Part shown: piece after piece, positions 7,216-14,738 of the stretch
Layout of the letters: each line of letters opens with the position of its first letter
Position numbering within the stretch: position 1 is the stretch's first letter
NCBI GenBank assembly: GCA_964496595.1
Contig: CAZCAI010000111.1
Coordinates: forward strand, 1 to 17,069
Source of the DNA: JAAAOZ01 sp964496595
Lineage (GTDB): Bacteria > Chloroflexota > Anaerolineae > B4-G1 > SLSP01
Reading direction: 5' to 3'
Length of the DNA: 17,069 nucleotides
The notes under the pieces: model-generated
Told to the model about the DNA's origin: nothing
Seen by the model: the letters and a program-made list of their open reading frames with translations, nothing else
The model's database searches: none
Program-made: the position numbers and the translations under genes

Positions 7216-10041
7216 ATGGAAAACACCTCGTTGATTCAGCGCGTCAGCGAAGAACACCACGGGCCGATGATCGTCGGGGCCAATGTCTCGGTCGCGCAAA
7301 TTTTAACCCGCGCGGCGGAGGGCCTGACGCCCGACGAGATTATCGCAGCGTTTCCCGGGCTTACGCCGGAGGATGTCCGCGCGGCGATGGCCTATGCCGC
7401 CCGGCAGATGCGTGTTGCATCGCAGGCCGCGACCGAGGAACCGGCCGTTCCATCGGGGCCATTACCCACATCGGACGGGCTACTAGAGCGCAATAAAATC
7501 CTGCTGGTGGATGACCTGAAGCCCAATTTGCGCTTGATGGAATTGATGTTCAAGGATACCGAGTTCGAGATTGTGACCTCCTCCGGCAAGGAGGCGATGG
7601 CCATCGCGCGCGAAGAGCGGCCATTCCTCGTCATCACCGATGTGCAGATGCCCGAAATCGATGGGTTTGAGTTGGCGCGCCGCCTCAAAGCCGACGCGCA
7701 ACTGCAAAACGCCGGCCTGATCTTCCTTACGGCGCATCACCGCAGTTCGGACTACGTCACCAAGGGGCTGGATTTGGGCGGCGACGACTATCTCTACCGC
7801 CCTTTCCAGCGCGAGGAGTTGTTGGCGCGCGTGCGGGCCGTCGCGCGCCTCAAGCAGGCGGAGACGGATGCGCGGCGCCAGGCTCATCTGATCGAGACGC
7901 GCAATGCGGAACTGGAGTTACTTAACAACCTGGCGCTTATTGCGAGCGCTTCACACGATGCACAGCCAGGGGCGCTCTTTCAGCCCGCGCTCAATAAACT
8001 GACCACGCTCTTGGACGCCGAGGCCATCTTGCTCCTCCTCCGATTGGATGCCGCGCCCGGTCACCTGAACGCCGTCCTCGCCCTCGCCGACGGCGAGATC
8101 ACGACGACTTCGATCCCTTTTCAGCCGGCGATGGAGATCACCAGCGACGAGGCGTTGGGGTTGGCGATCCAAGAGCACGCGGCCAGCATCCTGGCGCAGA
8201 TCGTAGTGGAGAAAGATGTGACGCTCGCCGCATCCCAGACGACGGTGAAGACGGTGCCGATGGCGAGCCGCAACCAACTGGTGGGCGCGCTGGTCGTGAT
8301 CAATAAGCGCAGTGGACACTTTTCTTCATCCGATTGGTCCCTATTGATCTCTGCATCCGGCCTGATGACGGTCGCGATGGAGAATGCCTCGCTGTGGCAG
8401 AGCGTTCAGCAACAGGTGGAAGATCTCAAGCTACTGAACCAAATCGGCCAGACTTTGACGTCGACGTTAGATTTGGAAGAGATCCTCACCGAGACGACGG
8501 AGACCGTCCGCTCGGCATTGGACACCGAGGCCGCATCGGTGTGGCTCTTAGATGAGGCGCACCAAAAATTGAGGTTAACGGGTTCCTCGGCGCCGGACGC
8601 GCATCAGGTGAAGGGCTTTGAGATGTCGGTGGAACGCGGCATCGCCGGCTATGTGGCGCGCACGGGCGAACCTTACTGCTCCCAAAATCCCCGGCAAGAT
8701 AACCACCGCTCCGCTTTGATGGAAGATGTCACCAACTACCAGCCCCGTTCAATCCTCTGTGTGCCACTGCGCAGCAAACGGGGGATCATCGGCGTGATCC
8801 AGGCCCTCCACTCGGAGGCCAACTGGTTCCAGCCGCACGACCTGCAACTCTTCCAGTTGGTGACCAACTCCGTCGGCATTGCGGTGGAAAATGCCAGGCT
8901 CTTTGGCGAGGTGCAGGCCTTCAACCAACAGCTGGAGCGGATGGTCGCGGAGCGCACGGCGGAGTTGATGAAGGAGAAGGAGAAGACGGTGGCCATCTTA
9001 GCAGGGATGGCGGATGGGCTGGTCGTCTTCGATGCGGAGGAGCGCATCCTCACCGCCAACGCGGTGGCGGAGACGATGCTGGGCCTCGATCTCGCGGGGC
9101 GGATTGGGCAGAAGGTGGGCGCGGAATTTCAAAGCTCACCGCTGTGGCGGCGCATCTGCGATGTGGCCGCCGGGCAGGAGTTCGATCCCGGCGCGTCCAT
9201 CGATCTCCCCGACCCGGCGCAGGAAGGCGGCGTGCTCTCGATCCAGACACGCGCGTCCCAGATCCGCGCGCCCGACGGGCGGCTCATCGGCACGGCGATT
9301 GTGCTGCGCGATGTCACCGCGCTCAAAGCGGTCGAGCGGATGAAGTCGCACTTTATGGCCGGCGTCACGCACGAGCTAAAAACGCCGTTAGCGGTGATCA
9401 AGATGCACGTCAAGAATTTGGCCCGCTACTATAAGCGCCTGTCCTCCAGTCAACGCGAACAGCTTTTGACCTCCGTGCAACAACAGGGCGATCTCCTGGA
9501 AGAACTGATCGAGAATATCCTGGACCTCTCGCGTTTGGATTCGGGTGAGGTGCGCCTAACGCTCTCCAGGTTGGATCTCGTCCCGCTGGTCGAGCAGATC
9601 ATCACCGAGGTGGAGACCCTGGCAACCTCAAAAGATGTGACACTGCGCTGGCATAAGCCCCCGGCATCGGAAGCCGTGCTCGTGCAGGCGGATGGCAAAC
9701 AACTGGCGCGCGTCATTCGCAACCTGGTCGATAACGCCATCAAATATACGCCCGCAGGCGGGGACATCGAGGTGACGATCATCTCCGAGCGCGATGAGAA
9801 AAACAAACCGTGGGTCGGCGCGCGGGTTCGCGATACCGGCATCGGCATCCCGCCGGAAGCCCAGGCGCGCATCTTCGAGCGCTTCTATCGCGTCGATCCC
9901 TCGCACACGGTGCCGGGCACGGGACTGGGCCTTTCGATTGTCAAGGAAATCGTCGAGGCCCACGGCGGAGCCATTACCGTAAGCAGTGAGCCGGGCAAAG
10001 GAAGCACCTTCGCGGTTCGGCTGCCCGGTCGGTCAGTCTGA
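7216..10041 (+). CDS. Hybrid sensor histidine kinase: DUF433-like, REC, GAF, GAF, PAS, HisKA, HATPase
   Basis: The product is 941 residues with no clear membrane segment, so it is probably a cytosolic sensor kinase. Domains in order: DUF433-like helical domain (about 15-65; GPMIVGANVSVAQILTRA, then EGLTPDEIIAAFPGLTPEDVRAA); receiver (93-211) with Asp99/Asp100, phosphoacceptor Asp142 and Thr172, but Arg195 where the conserved Lys is expected (LYRPF); a divergent GAF (about 236-393); a clearer GAF (408-563); a coiled coil; PAS (592-705); HisKA with H-box THELKTPL (His719); and HATPase with N-box NLVDNAIKYTP (836-846), G1 DTGIGIP (873), F-box FERFYR and G2 GTGLGLS (901-907). The kinase core looks active. 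The ATG at 7216 is preferred to 7150 because the TATAAT box lies between them. The REC-TM-FGE gene 59 bases downstream is its likely partner. Confidence 0.93.
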   Translation: MENTSLIQRVSEEHHGPMIVGANVSVAQILTRAAEGLTPDEIIAAFPGLTPEDVRAAMAYAARQMRVASQAATEEPAVPSGPLPTSDGLLERNKILLVDDLKPNLRLMELMFKDTEFEIVTSSGKEAMAIAREERPFLVITDVQMPEIDGFELARRLKADAQLQNAGLIFLTAHHRSSDYVTKGLDLGGDDYLYRPFQREELLARVRAVARLKQAETDARRQAHLIETRNAELELLNNLALIASASHDAQPGALFQPALNKLTTLLDAEAILLLLRLDAAPGHLNAVLALADGEITTTSIPFQPAMEITSDEALGLAIQEHAASILAQIVVEKDVTLAASQTTVKTVPMASRNQLVGALVVINKRSGHFSSSDWSLLISASGLMTVAMENASLWQSVQQQVEDLKLLNQIGQTLTSTLDLEEILTETTETVRSALDTEAASVWLLDEAHQKLRLTGSSAPDAHQVKGFEMSVERGIAGYVARTGEPYCSQNPRQDNHRSALMEDVTNYQPRSILCVPLRSKRGIIGVIQALHSEANWFQPHDLQLFQLVTNSVGIAVENARLFGEVQAFNQQLERMVAERTAELMKEKEKTVAILAGMADGLVVFDAEERILTANAVAETMLGLDLAGRIGQKVGAEFQSSPLWRRICDVAAGQEFDPGASIDLPDPAQEGGVLSIQTRASQIRAPDGRLIGTAIVLRDVTALKAVERMKSHFMAGVTHELKTPLAVIKMHVKNLARYYKRLSSSQREQLLTSVQQQGDLLEELIENILDLSRLDSGEVRLTLSRLDLVPLVEQIITEVETLATSKDVTLRWHKPPASEAVLVQADGKQLARVIRNLVDNAIKYTPAGGDIEVTIISERDEKNKPWVGARVRDTGIGIPPEAQARIFERFYRVDPSHTVPGTGLGLSIVKEIVEAHGGAITVSSEPGKGSTFAVRLPGRSV

Positions 10042-10100
10042 TCAAAAGCGAACCACGCCACGACCGTATCAATCTTAATCATTCAGGAGGAGACACAAAG

Positions 10101-11270
10101 ATGGGAGAAATCATTTTAGTCGTCGATGACAATCAAGAGATGGTCGAAGGCCTGAAACTCACCTTGGAAATGGAAGGGTATCAGGTCCTCACCGCCGGCT
10201 CCGGGCAAGAAGCCTTAGGGGTCTTAGATCGCACCACGCCAGACCTGATCTTGGCCGATATTATGATGCCGAATCTGGACGGATACGAGCTTTATGTGCG
10301 CGTCCACAACAACCCGGCGCTGGTTCATGTCCCTTTCATCTTCCTCACGGCCAAGACCAGCAAAGAGGATATTCGCAAAGGTTCGGAGATCGGCGCGGAT
10401 GCGTACATCACCAAGCCCTTCGATCCGCAGGATGTGGTGGCGGTGATCCGGGGAAGGCTCAAACGGATCTCCGAACTCTCCGGGCGGCCCACATCCACGG
10501 ATGCGATAGGGAATCTCATCCACGCCTGGCACGGCGCCATCGGCCCCGTACCCGTCCCGGTGATCACGTTACTCATCGTCGCAATCCTGATGACCGTGCC
10601 GATGATCATCCTGCAACCCTGGCGCAGGGCGGCCGATCCCCTGGATGAGCCGCTGCGCCCGGATGTAGGGGAGATGATCACCATCCCCGCCGGGCCATTC
10701 ACGATGGGCGGCGACGCCCCCGGCGCGCCAAGCCCCAAGGAGGTCACCTTGCCCGCCTTCCAGATCGACAAATATGAGGTGACGGTGCAGCAATACGCGG
10801 TCTTCGTGGAGGAGACGGGTCACAATGCGCCGTGGGGCACCTACCCGGAGGGCCAAGATCTCTACCCGGTCACCAACGTCACCTGGGAAAATGCGCAAGC
10901 CTATTGCGAATGGGCCGAGAAACGCCTCCCCTCCGAGGCGGAGTGGGAGAAGGCCGCGCGCGGGGAAGAGGGCTACATCTACCCGTGGGGCGATTCATGG
11001 GAGGAGGGCCTCGCGAACACGAAGGAGGCCAACACTGGCGGCCCCACAATCGTCGGTAGCTATCCAGAGGGCGCCAGTCCTTACGGCGTGATGGATATGG
11101 CCGGCAATGTCTGGGAGATGACGGCGGATTGGGCCAACCCGAGTCAGGATACCAAGGTGATGCGCGGCGGCGCGTGGAACGCCATCCGTGATTGGGCGCG
11201 GACGTTCAGCCGCAACACACTGCGGCCCACCGATGCGCGCAATAATGTGGGGTTTCGCTGCGCGCGCTAA
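10101..11270 (+). CDS. Receiver domain - transmembrane helix - FGE/SUMF1-like domain fusion
   Basis: The product is 389 residues. The N-terminal receiver (3-122) is complete: Asp9/Asp10, phosphoacceptor Asp53, Thr83 and Lys105 in ITKPF. A linker leads to one hydrophobic helix (about 152-172, VPVITLLIVAILMTVPMIIL). The rest (about 187-389) is a formylglycine-generating-enzyme/SUMF1-type fold: MITIPAGPFTMGG, FQIDKYEVTVQQYAVFV, PVTNVTWENAQAYCEWAEKR, LPSEAEWEKAARG, YPWGD, SPYGVMDMAGNVWEMTADW and a final GFRCAR. In true FGE two copper-binding cysteines follow the RGGS motif; here RGGAWNAIRDWA places Ala361 and Ala366 at those positions, so sulfatase activation is unlikely. The start is set by AGGAGG ten bases before the ATG. 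It probably forms a two-component pair with the upstream kinase, with the receiver in the cytoplasm and the FGE-like domain outside. Confidence 0.92.
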   Translation: MGEIILVVDDNQEMVEGLKLTLEMEGYQVLTAGSGQEALGVLDRTTPDLILADIMMPNLDGYELYVRVHNNPALVHVPFIFLTAKTSKEDIRKGSEIGADAYITKPFDPQDVVAVIRGRLKRISELSGRPTSTDAIGNLIHAWHGAIGPVPVPVITLLIVAILMTVPMIILQPWRRAADPLDEPLRPDVGEMITIPAGPFTMGGDAPGAPSPKEVTLPAFQIDKYEVTVQQYAVFVEETGHNAPWGTYPEGQDLYPVTNVTWENAQAYCEWAEKRLPSEAEWEKAARGEEGYIYPWGDSWEEGLANTKEANTGGPTIVGSYPEGASPYGVMDMAGNVWEMTADWANPSQDTKVMRGGAWNAIRDWARTFSRNTLRPTDARNNVGFRCAR

Positions 11271-11314
11271 GGCCGTTCGCCTCACTTTCTTCTTCACGGT
11301 AGCCAAAATACAAA

Positions 11315-11354
11315 CCGGGGTGCGAGATGTGTATCTCGCGCCCCGGATTTTCGT
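11315..11354 (+). terminator. Intrinsic terminator after the kinase/REC-FGE pair (possibly bidirectional)
   Basis: CCGGGGTGCGAGAT (11315-11328), a GTGT loop and ATCTCGCGCCCCGG (11333-11346) form a 14-bp stem with one G-U pair, followed by ATTTTCGTTT. It lies 44 bases past the stop at 11270. The opposite strand reads TTTGTATTTT after the stem, so it could also stop transcription leaving mreB. Confidence 0.85.
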
Positions 11355-11450
11355 TTATCAATATGCCACGAACAACGCCACGCCGCCAGCGCTCCGAGGC
11401 TTACTACAAACCCCCTAGACGATGCGACTGGTACAGCGCAGCATAAATGG

Positions 11451-11547
11451 CTCCCCAGTTAAATTTGCTCCAAGGGGATCGTTAGATCCCCGTTCGACGT
11501 AGCGTCGCGGATCTGACGATCCGCTCCGAGCGTAGCTAACTGGGGAG
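11451..11547. repeat. 97-bp multi-hairpin repeat element abutting the mreB stop
   Basis: Perfect 11-base outer arms CTCCCCAGTTA (11451-11461) and TAACTGGGGAG (11537-11547) enclose three further stems: GGGGATC-GTTA-GATCCCC (11474-11491), CGACG-TAG-CGTCG (11495-11507) and GCGGATC-TGAC-GATCCGC (11507-11524). The first and third are variants of one unit, GGATC-N4-GATCC. The folded form is cloverleaf-like but has no tRNA features. It ends three bases from the mreB stop codon. It looks like a dispersed REP/MITE-type element and may protect or end the mreB transcript. Confidence 0.7.
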
Positions 11548-11550
11548 GAA

Positions 11551-12558
11551 CTACAATTCATCAAGTGTGCGCCGGAGATACGGCAACAGCGCGTGAGCTT
11601 TCCCGGCCCCGACAGCCACACACGCCATCGGCGCATCCGCGACGTAGACCGGCACGCCTGTCTCCTCCGTCAGCAATTGATCGAAGTTGCGCAGCAATGC
11701 ACCGCCGCCCAACATCGTCATTCCCCGGTCGATGATGTCGGAGGACAGTTCCGGCGGCGTGCGCTCCAATACCGATTTGACCATATTAACGATGACGGCA
11801 ATCGGTTCCTCCAACGCCTCGACAATGTCATCCGTCGTGATCTCGATGCTGCGCGGCAAACCCGTCACCTGATCGCGCCCCTGAATCTCCATCCGCAACG
11901 GCTCTTCCAGCGGCATCGCGGCGCCCACACGGATCTTCGCTTCCTCCGCGCTGGGCTGTCCCAACATCAAGTTGTACTTGCGCCGGACGTAGGCCGAAAT
12001 CGCCTCATCCATTCGCACCCCGCCGACGCGGACGGCCGCCGAGGTAACCACGCCGTAGACCGAGAGCACCGCGGACTCGCTGGCCCCGCCGCCCAGATCG
12101 ATGACCATGTGGCCGCCGGGCGTGTGGATAGGCAATCCCGCGCCAATCGCGCCGGCCAGCGGTTCCGGGACGAGATAGGCTTTGCTGGCGCCCGCCTCCA
12201 GCGCCGCCTCGTGCACGGCCCGGCGCTCCACCTGCGTCACGCCGAACGGCACGGTGAGCACGACGCGCGGCTTGAAGAGGCGCATCTTGCCAATTGAGCG
12301 GTTGATGAAGTGAAACAACATCTCTCGCGTCACGCGATAATCAGCGATCACGCCATCGCGCAATGGGCGACGCACCTGGATCGTCTCCGGCGAGCGCCCC
12401 ATCATCGCCTGGGCCTTCTCGCCGACCTCCAAGACCTCGCCCGTCTTGATCTCCTGCGCCACCACCGAAGGCTCTTGTAAGACAATTCCCCGCCCTCGAA
12501 CGTAGACCAACACGTTCACCGTGCCCAGATCAATACCTAATTCTTCAACTAATGGCAT
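11551..12558 (-). CDS. mreB: Rod shape-determining protein MreB (actin homologue)
   Basis: The product is 335 residues, within the usual 330-350. It forms membrane-associated filaments that guide lateral cell-wall synthesis. The actin-fold ATP motifs are recognisable: phosphate 1 GIDLGTVNVLVYV (8-20), EPSVVA (29-34), VPFGVTQVERRAV (103-115), EPLAGAIGAGLP (132-143), phosphate 2 VIDLGGGASESAV (152-164) and the adenosine motif MLGGGALLR (282-290). The phosphate 2 loop reads GGGAS where MreB normally has GGGTT, so a conserved Thr is replaced by Ala. The ATG at 12558 is chosen because the conserved N-terminus starts there (MPLVEELGIDLGT) with GAGAGGG upstream; the in-frame extension to 12651 runs through the leader. 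No mreC, mreD or rodA is beside it, so it stands alone. Confidence 0.95.
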   Translation of the reverse strand: MPLVEELGIDLGTVNVLVYVRGRGIVLQEPSVVAQEIKTGEVLEVGEKAQAMMGRSPETIQVRRPLRDGVIADYRVTREMLFHFINRSIGKMRLFKPRVVLTVPFGVTQVERRAVHEAALEAGASKAYLVPEPLAGAIGAGLPIHTPGGHMVIDLGGGASESAVLSVYGVVTSAAVRVGGVRMDEAISAYVRRKYNLMLGQPSAEEAKIRVGAAMPLEEPLRMEIQGRDQVTGLPRSIEITTDDIVEALEEPIAVIVNMVKSVLERTPPELSSDIIDRGMTMLGGGALLRNFDQLLTEETGVPVYVADAPMACVAVGAGKAHALLPYLRRTLDEL

Positions 12559-12668
12559 AAAGGTATGCCCTCTCTTCGCTCTTTCGATCTCGAGTGTATA
12601 GCTGCATCGTGGGTAGGATACCGGCTTCCAACAATGCGCGATATCACCCAATAGTTACCCACTAGCCG

Positions 12669-12697
12669 ATGATACACGAATTAGACAGTTTGTCCAA
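12669..12697 (-). promoter_or_regulatory. Promoter of mreB
   Basis: On the minus strand TTGGAC (12697-12692) and TATCAT (12674-12669) are separated by exactly 17 bases, with TG just before the -10. The -35 region also forms a dyad, TTGGACA-AAC-TGTCTAA, so a regulator could bind over the -35. The start would be near 12662, giving a leader of about 100 bases. Confidence 0.6.
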
Positions 12698-12876
12698 TCA
12701 CTCAGCGGAGGGGCAAACGAAGCAGTTCCAAGGCAGCTGAGACGCACGAGGTTGCGCGCTCAGCAGTTTGGCACGTACATCAACCCCAGCTTTGTTTACC
12801 TTAAACTTGGTCACGTACGCCCTGAGGCCACGAGAGCGATTTATCCTGTCGGTTAGCTTCGAATTCCTCTCGGTCA
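12698..12876. other. Intergenic gap between the mreB promoter and the surface-protein stop
   Basis: Nothing convincing is seen in these 179 bases. GCTGAG and CTCAGC (around 12736-12763) could form a weak 6-bp stem, and CACGTAC occurs twice. No T-run follows any stem, so the terminator of the surface-protein gene is not identified. Confidence 0.4.
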
Positions 12877-14721
12877 TTATCGTTTCTGCGTCTCATCCGG
12901 GGGAGTGGGACGGGAGCGCGACCAGAAAGCCCACGTCACAACCCCTGACGCAATCCCTACCAGCAACCCGCCCCACATGCCCCACGGGCGACGCGCCGCC
13001 TCGGCGCGCAGGGAGCCTACCCTCGAAGGCATCTCTCCCTCGCCGGCGATGATCCACGTGGAGAAGGTCGCCACCTCCCGGCAGGCGACGATGTGCGCGG
13101 CAGGATTTCGTGCGCGCCGCGCCTCTGGGCATGGCGCCCAGGCACCACTATCCCCACCGGCCCAGCGAGCTAAGAGAAGCGTGTCGCTCGTCACACCGAC
13201 GGCGGCCAGTTCGGCGGGATCGTAGGCCAGGGCGAGATCTGCCGTGAAGGTGGCCGTGGCGGGCACGGCCTCCACGCGATAAGTGCGCGGCAGCGCGCGG
13301 TCGGACGGGCGCGCGGTGGGATAAGCGCCGGGCAGGACGCTCACGGTGATGGCGTCGAGGCTGCCGGCGGTGAGCGTGATGGTCGCGCCGACGCCGGGGA
13401 AGGCATAGACGCCCGGCTCCGTGATCACGCGCCGCTGGCCGATGGGACAGCTCGTGCGGCGCACCTGCTGGCCCGTCGCGTAGTTCGATGTCCACGCATA
13501 GAGATAGCCGTTGAAGGGGATCAGCTCGCTGTAGCCGTTGTCCGCGTCGCCGAGACCGTCCGCGCCGACCTGCGCCCAATCCACCAGGCCCCCACTCTGC
13601 GTCACGCCCGTGGTGCGCCAGACCTCCACGCCGGTCGCGAGGTTGGTCACGGCCACATAGAGCGCCCCATTGTAAACCGCCGCGCCATCGACCACGGCGC
13701 CGGCGTTATAGCCATCGCCGTCCATCCCCGTGAGATTGACCTGCGCCCACGTCCCCGCGTCGCCGGTGGCGCTGCGGTAGATGTGAATCCCCGCGCCCTC
13801 CCCGTCGGTGGCGATGTAGAGGTAGCCGGTCAGATCGCCCAAGATATCCACACGCCGGGAATCAAGATCGCCGGTGAAGAGGCGCGTCCACGTCGACTGC
13901 GGCGGCATCAGGTCGATGGTGCGGTAGAGTGTGCCGCGATAGCCTCCGCCCCCATCATCTTCCGTCTGCGCGCCGAAGTAGAGCGCATCCGAGTAAACAT
14001 AGCCCGACCAGATCTCGAAGATACGGATGTCGTTGGCCGTCGCGCCGAAGCCGCCGTGGTTTTTCTGCTCCCACGTCGCGCCATCCTCCGTACACCATAC
14101 CTGCGCGCCGGTCTGTTTATTTTGCGTCCCGCCGCAGAGCCAACCCTGGAAGACCTGCATATCCTTGAAGTTGGTGTTATGCACATCGCCGAAGCCGGCC
14201 GAGATGACCTGCGTCCACGAGTTGGGCGCGCCGGTGGCGCTGCTGTAAACAAGCGTGCCGTAGGTGGAGCTGCCGCCGTTGGCGGTGCTGGCGTAGAGCG
14301 CGCCCGCGAAGACGGCCAGGCTGTCGATGTGATCGTTCTGGATGACGGGCGTGTTGCCGAAGGGCAAGCCCTCGGCGTCGGCGGCGACCTCCTCCCAATC
14401 GGCCTGGGCGTCGGCGACGCGGACGTCGCTTTTCGTGCGCCAGATGCGCGCGCCGTAGTCGTTATCGGCCTCCATGCCTACATAGAGCTGTCCCTCGAAG
14501 ACGACGACCTCGAAGCCCTCCTCGCTGCTATAATTGCTATCGCCGCCGGTGTCCATACCGAAGGCGTCGTCGTTGACCTGCGCCCAATCGGCGCACGGCG
14601 CGGCGAAGGTGTCGGGCGGGAGTAGGCCATCGGCGTGGATCGCGGCGTGGCAGAGGGCCAACGCCAACCAGGCGGCGGTCAAGGCTAAGTACAAATTTAA
14701 GGAGCGACGCGAATGGATCAA
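12877..14721 (-). CDS. Secreted, membrane-anchored repeat protein with propeller-like blades
   Basis: The product is about 614 residues from the TTG at 14721. The signal peptide is SRRSLNLYLALTAAWLALAL followed by CHAAIHA. About six imperfect repeats of 50-70 residues follow (to about residue 425), each with a W-x-Q/E-V strand, an Asp/Gly/Asn loop and a hydrophobic G-x-LYV/A strand ending VWRT or IYRS, for example NGALYVAVTNLATGVEVWRT. This suggests a beta-propeller. Next comes a beta-rich domain (about 430-560) and a C-terminal helix (WGGLLVGIASGVVTWAFW) with a basic tail, which would anchor it at the membrane with the propeller outside. A TTG is chosen because GGAGAG sits six bases before it; GTG at 14724 and TTG at 14745 are alternatives. 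No enzymatic motif was recognised and the function is unknown. No operon partner is present. Confidence 0.82.
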   Translation of the reverse strand: MIHSRRSLNLYLALTAAWLALALCHAAIHADGLLPPDTFAAPCADWAQVNDDAFGMDTGGDSNYSSEEGFEVVVFEGQLYVGMEADNDYGARIWRTKSDVRVADAQADWEEVAADAEGLPFGNTPVIQNDHIDSLAVFAGALYASTANGGSSTYGTLVYSSATGAPNSWTQVISAGFGDVHNTNFKDMQVFQGWLCGGTQNKQTGAQVWCTEDGATWEQKNHGGFGATANDIRIFEIWSGYVYSDALYFGAQTEDDGGGGYRGTLYRTIDLMPPQSTWTRLFTGDLDSRRVDILGDLTGYLYIATDGEGAGIHIYRSATGDAGTWAQVNLTGMDGDGYNAGAVVDGAAVYNGALYVAVTNLATGVEVWRTTGVTQSGGLVDWAQVGADGLGDADNGYSELIPFNGYLYAWTSNYATGQQVRRTSCPIGQRRVITEPGVYAFPGVGATITLTAGSLDAITVSVLPGAYPTARPSDRALPRTYRVEAVPATATFTADLALAYDPAELAAVGVTSDTLLLARWAGGDSGAWAPCPEARRARNPAAHIVACREVATFSTWIIAGEGEMPSRVGSLRAEAARRPWGMWGGLLVGIASGVVTWAFWSRSRPTPPDETQKR

Positions 14722-14738
14722 CACCTTCTCTCCTTGAA

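Noticed and set aside
11451..11547. tRNA or tRNA-like gene
   Set aside because: The outer stem is 11 bp, and there is no T-loop consensus, anticodon-arm spacing or CCA-type acceptor end.
12558..12651. MreB N-terminal extension of 31 residues
   Set aside because: It is not found in the MreB family and runs through the leader; conserved sequence starts at the ATG at 12558 with a ribosome site.
13783..14625. 280-codon plus-strand open frame
   Set aside because: It is antisense to the surface-protein repeats and shows no domain of its own.
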